Shown here one piece after another: positions 1-9,845 of a stretch of 64,000 nucleotides of DNA. Location of the stretch: contig OY986437.1 in assembly GCA_963920525.1 (NCBI GenBank), positions 93,334,213 through 93,398,212 of the forward strand, read 5' to 3'. Under the pieces are notes generated by a model. That model ran no database searches, was not told the origin of the DNA, and saw nothing but the letters and a program-made list of their open reading frames with translations. The translations under genes and the position numbers were made by a program. Positions within the stretch are counted from its first letter, which is position 1; the number at the start of each line of letters is the position of its first letter. The DNA comes from Dichetophora obliterata (taxonomy: Eukaryota > Arthropoda > Insecta > Diptera > Sciomyzidae).

Positions 1-27
1 ATATTTAATAAAAAAAATAAAGAAACA

Positions 28-489
28 ATTGGGGCATTCACGATGTAGTGTATTTGCCCCTGTATTGTGTATTTTTGGTAAATTTGCTATTTGTAGTAAG
101 TTTTGTAAAATTACACAAACAAAATGCACAGTGTTCAAAATACAACCCTGTGGCAAAAATACAACGATGGAACCCTATTGTATTTGTTGTAAATTTCGTT
201 ATGTATTAGATCAGCAGATCGCAAAAGCGTTTTTACTCAGTATGTTGGAAGCTGCCTGCTACGCTGTAAGTTCATTTATTAAAAATTAATATAATTTAGT
301 GTTTCGTTTCAATTTTTGTATGATTTCCTTTATTTGATAATTTTAATTAATATTTCCAAACAAAAGTAAATACAAAAATCAGCTAATTTTAAAAATACAA
401 TATATTAGTGAAGGTTCGTTAACAGTTGTAAGTATTGTAAGTTTTGTAAGACTTTATCACAAATACACTACATCGTGAATACCCCCAAT
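28..489. mobile_element. Unclassified MITE with about 27-bp inverted ends
   Basis: The left end (from 29, TTGGGGCATTCACGATGTAG) and the reverse complement of the right end (to 488) agree over about 27 bases apart from one extra base in the G run and one substitution. The interior is AT-rich and carries no transposase. An 86-codon open frame from 29 spans half of the element but has no recognisable motif and looks like chance. I cannot assign a superfamily because no clear target-site duplication is visible: the flanks read ACA and ATT. Confidence 0.7.
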
Positions 490-1135
490 ATTAAGCCCAT
501 ATCGCGCCCGCAGTAGATAATTGTCACAACTCAAAAAATAAAAATTTCCATTAGGGCCAAATAACTGTTGAGCCTGCAGAAGCTAAGACTCAACATAAGA
601 ACAGACTGGAAAACTAACATAAGAACAGACAATTTTCCCAGTTAAAGAAGATAGTGATATATAACAATATAAAATTAATATTTTGCAGTAGTTAGCAATG
701 TGTATTGTGAATTTATTTATGAAAAAATAACGTACTTCGATATAAGAAGTGCAGCATGGAAAAAAGAAGTAAAAAACTGCCAAAAGGAGTACGGTTGGTC
801 ACATTATGCATAACAAGTGTTTTTAGGAATTTTAAAGTCGGCATTTGTTATAAATGTTTTATGAAATAATATGAAAATAGTTTTTTTTTTGTATATGGAA
901 AATAGCTTAACTTTTTTGTGTTATTGTACATAAACGTAATTATATTTTGTAAAAGATGATCCTAATTAAATATCAGCCATTTTTATTGGTATCTGGATAA
1001 TTTGTTTCAAATATAATGTTTGTTAAAATCTTTAGAAATTATAGAACAAAATCAATTTCACTTTTTAACTGGTTTTTTATTTATTTTTATGTATTCACTT
1101 TATATCCAATACAATATCAAAAACTTATGTAAGAT
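490..1135. other. No recognisable feature
   Basis: AT-rich sequence with short chance open frames only. I see no repeat, splice-supported exon or RNA gene here. Confidence 0.5.
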
Positions 1136-1200
1136 ACGATGGCCGTTTGATAATTCCGTGCAAAATGAAACAAGGAATGATTTTTATGGCAAAAAAAGAT

Positions 1201-2946
1201 TTATTTCTCAATATTTTCTCCTTTTAGCTCGATACACTTCGTCCAACGTTTCTCCAATTTTTTTATCCCATCCAAAAAATACGTTTTCGGAAGGTCCTAA
1301 AAATGGGGCTCTGTTTCGGTGATGAGCTCTTCTCTGGTGGTGAAACTCTTTCCGTCGAGCCATTTCTTCAGGTTTGGAAACAGAAAATAGTCTGAGGGAC
1401 CAACTCTGGAGAATATGCTGGATGAGGAAGCAATTCGTTTTTGAATTCACGGAATTTTACCATGAGAGCTGGGCATAAGCGAATGCGCGAATTGTCTTGA
1501 TGGAAGAGCACTTTTTTTTTAGCCAAATGGGGACATTTCTCTTTCAAAGCGTCGTTGAAACGGTTCAATTCGGATGCAGTAATTGCCATTTATATCAATC
1601 GTTCTTTTCGGTGGAAGATAATCGATGTAGATTATACAGCGTTTATCCCAAAATACCGTCGCCATAACCTTTCCGGCCGATAGCACCGTCTTTGCCTTCT
1701 TCGGAGCACGTTCACTGTTTCGACTGTTCCTTTGTCTCTGGTGTGTCGACGGAAAAAATTCTTCTAATTTTTGTTCAACATCGCCAAACACGCCTTTGAA
1801 TCAGTCACACGCTTGCGTTTATGGTTGAGAGTGAACAAACGTGGCACCCATCATGCGGATAAATTGTTCATATCCAAATGATTTCGCAAAATCTTCCACA
1901 CCCGTTTGTTTCAGATGCCTACGGCCTCAACAATATCGCGCACTTTAACCAGGGATGATATTTGTAGTGGGCAAGGACTTTTTTACCTCCTTTCGATTTT
2001 AAAAAGTCCCCAACTCCTTTTGGCCCAAAAAAGTACTTTCGGATATGGTGCACCACCAAAAAAATTCTTTCGGATTTGATTCACCAAATTTTATTTAATT
2101 GGTAAATATAACATCAATACATTTTTTAGTTTTGTGTGTCTCTTTTTTGCTTTTTCCTTTGACATAACAAACATACTCAAAAGAAGTCGAAGGCATAGTT
2201 TGTTTTATTTGAGTGCTCTATTTTCAGGTTCAATTCTCTTGTGATTGAGAGTATAACATTATAAGTACCAACGTCATATGGTGTAGTGGACGTGCAGTGC
2301 AGTGATGAAAGTATTTTTTGTTTTATTATAGCAATGTACCATTAAGTCGAATATTTGTAATATAACTATGATTAAGTTTATAAATCTATTAAAAGTACAG
2401 ATGGTTGGTAAAGCTTCATGGAGCATTCATGCAAACTAGTTTAAAGCATTGACAGAAACATTGACCGTGATGAATGTACCCCGAGCAACACTCGTTTAAC
2501 ATTTTTAATTGTTAAGTTATTAAATATAAGATTTGCATTAATTTTTTCATATGTGCCTCAGTAACAAAACAAAAACTTGTTAAATCATATTAATAAAAAG
2601 TACTCTTGCGTCCGAAAAGTCCTTTCTGAAGAGTAAAAAAGTACCCACCAAAATGATCGAATATCATAACAGACTTTAACGCTGCGACCGGCCAACATGA
2701 TATCGGGAATTTTAGTGACCATTTCTGGTGTGATGACCTTATTTGGGCGTCCAGAAATTTCGGCGTCACTTGTGCTTGTCCACCACCGCATCGGAATTCA
2801 GAAAACCACTTGTGAAACATTCCAATCGATGGTGCAAAGTCCCAATAGTATTTAGCAAGCCTTTCAATGGTTTGGCTCATGGTTTTTTTGCTCAAAAAAT
2901 AATGCTTGATGAGCACACGAAATAAAATTTTTTTTATTTTCGCCAA
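1201..2946 (-). pseudogene. Irritans-type mariner transposase, decayed and interrupted
   Basis: This is a remnant of a Tc1/mariner cut-and-paste transposase (DD34D group, irritans subfamily). The N-terminal DNA-binding part lies at 2946-2681, starting FRVLIKHYFL and including SGRPNKVITPEMV. The catalytic part lies at 1942-1201, with VKVRDIVEAVGI, WVPRLF, SAGKVMATVFWD, the degenerate second-Asp motif FHQDNS, the degenerate third-Asp motif HPAYSPEL, and the usual C-terminus KLEKRWTKCIEL in another frame. The two halves are separated by a 723-bp insertion. Removing that insertion and one 8-bp duplicate restores the frame across the joint. There are several other defects: in-frame TGA codons after EAVGI and before WVPR, further frameshifts, and no ATG at the start (TTG at 2946). 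The element ends are too worn to place; a mariner-like terminus may start near 1140. Confidence 0.88.
1950..2672. mobile_element. hAT-like non-autonomous element inside the mariner
   Basis: The insertion is bounded by an exact 8-bp direct repeat, ACTTTAAC, at 1942-1949 and 2673-2680. That is the duplication length made by hAT (and P) transposases. The left end reads CAGGGATGATATTTG and the inverted right end reads CTGTTATGATATTCG, followed by a second shared block around ACTTTTTTAC. The ends are therefore imperfect inverted repeats. No transposase frame is present in the 723 bp. It must be younger than the mariner it splits. The hAT assignment rests on duplication length and end sequence only. 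Confidence 0.8.
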
Positions 2947-3030
2947 AATTCACAAGCTCGTCTGTTGTCAATGGCTGCCAAACACAAACTAAGCGTCGCA
3001 GCGAGCTGAAATTTTGACAGTAGTCTATTA

Positions 3031-3726
3031 AAAGAAGGTAGTTGAAAGGGTCAATGTTGAATATAAAGTTACTACGCCGGAAATTAAAAAATTCACTAAC
3101 TTCTCAAATTGCCCTCGTAACTCTCACCTTGTAGTACTTTTGAATTCGATGCTAATCCAGTGTTTCAATATAATTTTGATATAAAGTGTTTTTTATTTTC
3201 TCAACTAAGGGTGCAGCTTTGCATTCAAAATTCTCTAACTCTCGCCACTTCTCGCAAATAAAATTGATCTCATTTTTAAGGTTAAAATTTTAAGTTGTCA
3301 GGTCTGAAGAATTTGAGGAGTCAAGAGGAATCAGAAAAGTTATAACTTTTATGAATAAAAATAAAAAAATTTGAAAAAAAACGCAACTTAAGGAACCCGT
3401 ATCTTATCCACAAAACGCAATTTTTAAAAAAGTGTATATTTGAAAAGCACATCTGAAGTGCCTTTATTCCAAAAAGTTTAGTTTGAGTAAATTTCATTCT
3501 TAAATAAAGATTCTAAAATCATTCGTAGACATAGTGTAAGCAACATTGTACAGAAAAACAAAAAAAGATATTAGAAGCTCAACCTTTGGTTGACCACAGA
3601 GACCAATCCTTGGGATCTTTGCAAAGTGTGCTTTTCACAGGCTTGAAATATCCAGATTATAAAAAAAAGAAAAAAAAGTAAGCCCCCGTAACTTCTGAAT
3701 AACCATGAATGCGAAAGTTTTGCTTA
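3031..3726. other. No recognisable feature
   Basis: AT-rich anonymous DNA between the irritans mariner remnant and the rosa-like element. No open frame or repeat that I can support. Confidence 0.5.
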
Positions 3727-3728
3727 TA

Positions 3729-4672
3729 CAGGGTTGCCCATATTCGACGGACCCATGTTTTTTTTAAAAAAATCAAAGAAAAAAATAAAAATTTGGCGGT
3801 TGGCAATCTTAATCATTTAATTTATTCCAAGTAGATTTGTTTACATCAATTTTTGAATATGATATCTCTCAAATGGCCGCCTCTGGCGTTGATGGCGTAT
3901 TGTGCCCTTTTTGCAGCATTTTCCATCGTTTTCGCCAACATTTCGGCCGAAATAGCGGCTATTTCTTCACGAATGTTGTCCTTGAGCTCTTCTACGGTCC
4001 TTGGCTTGTTAACGTAAACCTTTGACTTCAAATATCCCCACAAGAAGAAGTCAGGCGGCGTCAAATCGGGCGAACGCGGTGGCCAGTCCAAATCACCACT
4101 TTTCGACATCAAACGGCCCGGAAACAAATTCTTCAGAAAATCGATTGTTATGCGACTTGTGTGCGGTGGAGCGCCGTCTTGTTGAAACCAGAACTGCCTC
4201 ATACGCTTTCGACGAATAATTGGCATCACAAAATTGGTCATCATGTCGCGATAACGCTCCTGGTTGATGGTAACAGCATGGCCATTTTCATTTTGGAAGA
4301 AAAACGGCCCAATGACCGTTTTCGCACTAACGCCGCACCAAACTGTGACTTTTTCGTCATGAAGAGGCACTTCTTGAATCTCCTGAGGATTTTCAGTGGC
4401 GTAAATACGGCAATTTTGCTTATTTACGGTCCCATTCAATGTGCACTTCTCACATTTTTTAATCTTTTAAAAGCACGTTGAGTTTTCACAATTAACTTCT
4501 TCTGTTGAATGTAAATTTCAACTATTTCAGAGCGCTCGCGTGGCGTGTATTGTTCCATGGTAAAAATCTGCTTGGACTGACGCTTCAAACGCGGTATGTC
4601 ATTAAGCGATCTGACATCTCTGTCAAAAGTTATGGCGTTGCCAGATGGGTCCGTCGAATATGGGCAACCCTG
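3729..4672 (-). mobile_element. Rosa-like (DD41D) Tc1/mariner element, internally deleted
   Basis: The 944-bp element has perfect 28-bp terminal inverted repeats beginning CAGGGTTGCCCATATTCG, flanked on both sides by the TA dinucleotide (3727-3728 and 4673-4674) that Tc1/mariner elements duplicate. It encodes a transposase on the minus strand with an internal deletion. The perfect ends suggest a fairly recent insertion, perhaps moved in trans by a full-length relative. I see no intact relative in this window. Confidence 0.92.
3846..4558 (-). pseudogene. Rosa-like DD41D transposase, lacking its middle
   Basis: Translation starts at ATG 4558 (MEQYTPRERSEIVEIY) and runs about 30 residues into the first helix-turn-helix. 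It then jumps, with a frame change, to LNGTVNKQNCRIYATEN in the catalytic domain. The lost segment includes the rest of the DNA-binding domain and the first catalytic Asp. The second Asp is in WFQQDGAPPH and the third in LTPPDFFLWG; I count exactly 41 residues between them, the DD41D spacing of rosa elements rather than the 34 of typical mariners. The C-terminal 197-codon frame ends at 3846. The protein cannot be catalytic without the first Asp. Confidence 0.9.
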
Positions 4673-4674
4673 TA

Positions 4675-5225
4675 TTTCTCTCAACGTGGTCCGCTTGCAC
4701 CTGTCGTCTGAACATAGCCATTCATAAACATGGTAAGACTTTTAGAAACATAGAACATGAACTTATTATGTTGAATACGATCATGTTGTATATTCTGACA
4801 AATACGAGATGTTCATGGTAAAAACATTTTTTCACAAACATATTGCGAATTTGTTTTACGCAAAAATATTTTTTATGCCACATCAATCAAAATATGACTA
4901 CCTGGAATTGTAAACAAACATTGAAATGATTGTCACAAAAATAGTAATATGCATGATAAAAAAAAATATGATCAGAAATGATAGATAAAAAAAATATATT
5001 TTTGCGGTAAATAGATATATGTTTGCTACAATCCTTGACTCCAAAGAAAAGTTTTTTCTGAAAATGACAAGTATAAATAAAAAAACATATAGCAAACCGC
5101 TCAGATGTAAACATTTAAAACGCTGATACATGAGTTCGTCTGCTTTTATCTCTAATGTCAGAATCCGTTGATAGACGTCAGTAAATTTTTTTTGAGTTGC
5201 ACTTCGTTGTTTAATCAACAGCATT
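4675..5225. other. No recognisable feature
   Basis: AT-rich DNA between the rosa-like element and the truncated LINE. A minus-strand open frame of about 108 codons (5224-4898) is hydrophobic and K/F-rich, with no motif; I treat it as chance. Confidence 0.45.
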
Positions 5226-7217
5226 AATCTGGAAAATCCACTGTTACTAACCTTCTCGAATTTACATCAAAAACTATAGAAAACTTTGGAAAAGGCATGC
5301 AGACTGATGTCATTTACACGGATTTTAGCAAAGCTTTTGACGTTGTAAATCACAAACTACTGATCTTAAAATTACATCTTGTTGGATTTCCTATACCGTT
5401 GGTAAAGTGGATTGAATCTTACTTAAGCAATAGAACACAATCTGTTCTTTTTAAGCTCAAGAAATCACACGAGTTTCCTGTTACTTCAGGAGTACCTCAA
5501 GGAAGTCATCTTGGGCCTCTTCTGTTTCTACTTTTTATAAACGATTTGCCATCTGTCATAATGCATTCCAGCATCTTAATGTTTGCTGACGACGTCAAAC
5601 TCTTCCTTTCTTTTAAAAATGATAATGACGCTGTATTTTTGCAAGCCGACATAGATCATCTTCATAACTGGTGCAAAACGAACCGTATGAACCTCAACAT
5701 GAAGAAATGCAAGCATATGTCTTTCTCGCGCAAACCACCAATTAAATGTACCTTTAAAATTTGTGGTTATCCATTGGAGTCCTTAGATAGCTTCAATGAT
5801 CTTGGAGTTACAATGGATCCTAAACTACGCTTTAATATTCATGTAAATAAAATAATAAATAGAGCAAATAGTACTTTAGGATTTATTAAACGTTGGGCAA
5901 AAGAGTTTAATGATCCTTTCATAACGAAAACCTTATTCACTTCCCTAGTGCGGCCTATCTTAGAATACGCTTCAGTTGTTTGGTGCCCAAGATACGGTTG
6001 TTACATAGACGACATTGAATCAGTGCAGAAACAATTTCTTTTGTTTTGCTTAAGCTATCTTTATTGTAATACTGATTTTCACTTACCACCTTATGAATAT
6101 CGGTTACAACTCTTAAATCTTCCGTCTTTAAAAAATCGGAGAATTATGATAAATGCTTGTTGGATTATAAAACTTTTACATGGCTATGTAAACAGTCCAT
6201 ATTTATTGAGTAAAATATATTTTAATATTCCTCTTCGTCCTAGAAGATCTTTTGAGTTACTCCACATGAACTTTTGTAGAACTAATTATTTGCAAAATGA
6301 ACCTCTTAGAAGCGCTTGCGGTGATTTTAATTTTGTATCTGATGTTATATCCTTAAGTGAATCCATGGACTCAATCAAACATAAAATTATAGATTACCTG
6401 CAGTACCGTCGTTGATTATGTAAAGTTCTTTCAAACATATATCTGATGCATCTGGTGATTTGTAAACACATTAATATAACAATCTAAATGGACCTAAGCG
6501 TAAAATGGAAAATTTTGGTGTATAATATATCTAAATAATCTGAATGGACCTAAACCTGGGATCTTCAATTGCCTCATATCTTCAAGATGGTTGTGACAAC
6601 ATTTGTTGACGGTACCGTGGTGTCTTGGTGTCTTGGTGTCTTTTTACCTCTTGAAATACTACGTTAGATCGATTTGTAATATATTAATATGAGTGGCCGA
6701 TAAGACCTAGTTTGTCTTGGTGCCTGCGTTCGCAACTGGTTTTCTTTATTTTATGAAAATTGGTTTGGTGAAGTTGACCTAGTTTGTCGAGTAACCACCC
6801 TGTCAAGCCAGGATTTCACCGGCTTCAGGGAGACAGAACGATATATATTATATATATACCTATTGGAGTGGTGTTTTATTGGGTATGAGACCTTGTTTGT
6901 CACACGACTCCGCCGTATACAAAAATTGTTGCTAACTTGACCTTGTTTGTCTTGAAAACGCAACCCTGCTATGCTGTCTGATTTTATCGATTTTGACTTA
7001 ACTTTTTTTCTATTATTTTTTATACTTTAATAAAATTATATACTTTAAGCAATTTACTAAAACTTTTTAGTTTGTTAATAATACATTATTTCATTCAAAA
7101 TCATACTTTATATTTTTGAATTGTATTAAATATCTTATTTTATAATTTTAAATTTGCTATAAAACCTGTTAAGGTTTAGCAATCAAGTAAATAAATAAAA
7201 AAAAAAATAAATAAATT
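5226..7217 (+). mobile_element. CR1/jockey-group LINE, copy 1, 5'-truncated
   Basis: The element holds the RT coding end, a 3' UTR of about 780 bp and an A-rich tail of TAAA-like repeats (about 7185-7215). A stop codon sits directly before the first RT-like codon at 5228, so homology starts at the truncation point. The 3' UTR contains repeated GTGTCTTG motifs (about 6620-6650) and several TAGTTTGTC-like motifs (6708-6950). A minus-strand copy of the same family lies at 54570-57998. Its 3' UTR carries a Helitron exactly where this copy has the uninterrupted junction A7152-T7153. Confidence 0.88.
5228..6415 (+). pseudogene. LINE reverse transcriptase, C-terminal 395 residues, frame intact
   Basis: This is the palm, thumb and C-terminal part of a non-LTR retrotransposon reverse transcriptase, which would copy element RNA at a nicked target site. 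The frame is open from 5228 to the TGA at 6415; the first ATG is 5297. Motifs in order (residues from that ATG) are YTDFSKAFDVVNH (7-19) with the first catalytic Asp, GVPQGSHLGPLLF (65-77), FADDVKLF (96-103) with the catalytic Asp pair, and LGFIKRWAKEFNDP with RPILEYASVVWCP downstream. All visible catalytic residues are kept. It lacks the endonuclease and RT N-terminus because of 5' truncation, so it is a dead-on-arrival copy. The family is CR1/jockey-like; I cannot name the clade without a tree. Confidence 0.9.
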
Positions 7218-7766
7218 AAGGGTATTACGCAATATCGTTTCCATAACTCATTTTTCCATAACAGACTAATACATTGGCGTCCACAGGGGGGAGGAGCGCT
7301 TGCCCCCTAGGCAGTGAAAATTATTTATATATTTTCATATTAACCCGAAACACCCTATTGTTGAAATATGGCAACGCAATTACAAACAGAAACACAAACA
7401 CAAACACTTAAAATGTGCTTATTTTAGTTTAAACCATTTAATATTTGCATTAACAGGTCATTCTGAAAATTTAAAATAAAAATTTACTCAGGGTGATTTG
7501 GGTTAAATCAAAAAAGCCGTAAGTTTAAATTAAAAAATTTTAAGAGAGAAGCAAAAAACTTTCTAAATTGTGAGTTGGGCTCAAACTTAGGACTTTGGGA
7601 ACTTTGTTAATAAAAACGTCGATTTTAGTTGTATAAGTGTAAAATTTTGCGAAACATATATTTTGATAAGGTGTTACTTACCGCTTTTTTGATTTCATAT
7701 GACGATATGTTCATTATGTATTTAATATGTTTTTAAGTGAATAGAAAAATACTTTTGTTGCTGTAA

Positions 7767-7947
7767 GGCCGTCTTCATATTACGCATTTTTGTCGCGATT
7801 GCGACACCGCTCTCAGATTTTTTTAAATGTATTTAAATACATTTATTTATTTAATATTTAGTATTTTTTAATATTCAGCCATTTTCGCCTAAAAAATTTG
7901 AGAGTAGTGCCTCAACTGCGACAAAAACGCGTAATATGAACACGGAC
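7767..7947. mobile_element. Harbinger-type MITE with TAA duplication
   Basis: A 181-bp foldback. The left arm begins GGCCGTCTTCATATTACG and the inverted right arm begins GTCCGTGTTCATATTACG; similarity continues inward about 45 bp through TTTTTGTCGC and CTCTCA. TAA occurs directly outside both ends (7764-7766 and 7948-7950), the 3-bp duplication typical of PIF/Harbinger elements. No coding capacity. Confidence 0.82.
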
Positions 7948-8159
7948 TAATAAGTTACGATACCATTTCATTTACCCTTGTTTCACAAATACTTTTCAAA
8001 CGTTTTCTTAAATTAAAAATTTTTTTCTACGAATTTTATTCGCAATTTTCAGCCACGAATAGAATTGGTAGAATGGACGTAGTTTGGTAGTTTGATAGAA
8101 TGTATATTGTACGAATACGTTTACGAATGATCCTAATACCTAGTTACGAAAAAAACCTT

Positions 8160-8232
8160 CTGTTCAGCTGGCGTTTGACCCGCGGTTCTTTAGCTTGTGG
8201 GCCACGTACTCTTCCAGTAAGCTACGGCCACC
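8160..8232 (-). repeat. tRNA-derived SINE head, partial copy
   Basis: Read on the minus strand, GTGGCCGTAGCTTACTGG and the following GTACGTGGCCCACAAGC, AAGAACCG align with the head of the better-preserved copy at 39690-40012. The A-box-like part is clear; the B-box-like part is degraded. The rest of the SINE body is not visible. Confidence 0.6.
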
Positions 8233-9845
8233 TTGCAATCACACATTTCCTTATATTCGGTAATTGTTCGACAAACCAGTCTGAACGATTTCAGTTGTAA
8301 ATTTTTTACGAATAATGAGTACGGTCAACCTACGAATGAATTTTTTAGTAAATACTACGAATGTAATGAAAGAAATTGCGAAATTAAGATTATTAAGGAA
8401 TGATATTTCTTATTGTTCGAAGATCATTCTTCGTAGCAACAGACAGCAAGTGGCATTTAAGTAAAACTTTAAAGATAAGCAAATTTATGTTTTAAGGTCA
8501 TTGTAAGCAAGCAGAAGACAAAGCAAATAAATATATTAAAAAAAATGTTTTTCAAAAAGTCGGCTTGTTTTCCTTTCATAAAAATGATCCAAGTTGGATT
8601 TTTTTTTTTTAGTTTTTTCTAAACTTAATAAAATGGCAAGCAATCCTGCAGCATTTATACTGAAAAAAGTTACAGCGATCTATGCGGGAACAAAACTTCT
8701 AATTCAAAATCGAAAGCAAAAATTAGGAAATTGAATAAAGTAGGCCAATTTAGGATCAAGGACTAATTTTTGAAAAAAATCTTATATCATATTAAGCAAA
8801 CGATTTTACATTAGAATTTGTAATAGTCAGATGTTTTTTATGACATAAGCGTAAATAGGAAACTCGATTTGAAACAACCATTTTATACTTCTTTGAGAAG
8901 TTTGAGTTTGAGAGTTTAAGTTTGAGAATTTTCTGGACTTTTTTTCGCGTCACGTGCTTATATTAAACCAGAATTCATAATCAAGCCTTGCAGGGAGGTT
9001 CTGGAATATGTTAAGAAAATGTATGATACCCAAAACAAATATAATATAGCTACATGTACATCTTTATTTATTTATTCATACGTTTTGAATTAAAAAAAAT
9101 ACATTTTTTAAATCCTTCAGATAATAGGTATATATCCGTACTCGACTGTAGGAACTTGCAAGCTGCTAGATCTGATTCATGTTAGAAAAAGAAATAAGTA
9201 GATTGGTGTCAATGCAGTGTGAGATCCAGTGAAGAAGATCTCCCTAAGCATGCGGGGAGCATTTCGAGAATAGCATCAACTCAAATTTTTAATATTTCGA
9301 ATGATATGGATTTCGACCTCCTAAATCCAAATCTTTAAAATTTCAGTCCGCTCGAAATTAGCCTAGGAGTTGAAGGTTTCCAAAGTTAAAAAATGGCCTA
9401 AAAATTCAATTTGTTTTTTCAGTTTTACAAAAAAAAAATTGCTTAACATTAGGAAATTTTTGTATTCTTATTTCAAAAGTTAAAAATTTGGGGGCTCAAT
9501 AGTAATAAATGCAATTTCATTTAAGGATATAGGCCTTACACTATTTAAACTATTAAGAACATTTGCTTTAGCTTTCTTAATAAAGAAAAAAAAATTAAGC
9601 AAAAATTTTAATTATTACGGACATGATACGAGAAAGATTTTTACACGATCTTTAAAATATATTAAATTTTTTTATATGTACAATATATATGTGCGTGTGC
9701 ACATCGGTGTAGTGTGCGTATCATATTTACAAAATTAGCACCAAAAATCTTAGTAATTAAGCATTATATAGGTTACATTTTATTTATGCTCATTCTAGAT
9801 TTCTTAATGCCTTTTCCCCCCTAGAACAAATCCTGCTGACGCCCC

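Larger units (their letters stand above)
7263..9845. mobile_element. Possible old hAT-type element, weak ends
   Basis: The left boundary (about 7273, CATTGGCGTCCACAGG) and the inverted right boundary (about 9845, CAGGGGCGTCAGCAGG) match at about 12 of 16 positions, and each is followed inward by a C/G-rich run (CCCCCTAGG and CCCCCCTAG). The right end resembles a hAT terminus. I find no matching 8-bp duplication and no transposase in between. The span also contains a Harbinger-type MITE and a tRNA-like SINE head. Confidence 0.3.

Noticed and set aside
29..289. 86-codon Cys-rich open frame near the start
   Set aside because: It begins at the MITE's inverted end and runs through its AT-rich interior. 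The Cys codons come from TGT/TGC in repeated TTTGTAA/GTATTTGT words; no domain or homolog is recognised.
8160..8232. A functional tRNA gene
   Set aside because: A box is good but the B box is degraded and the acceptor ends do not pair; it aligns with the SINE head instead.
7263..9845. Confident call of a 2.6-kb hAT transposon
   Set aside because: Terminal similarity is only about 12 of 16 bases, and the flanking octamers GACTAATA and ATATATCA do not match. Kept as a low-confidence feature only.
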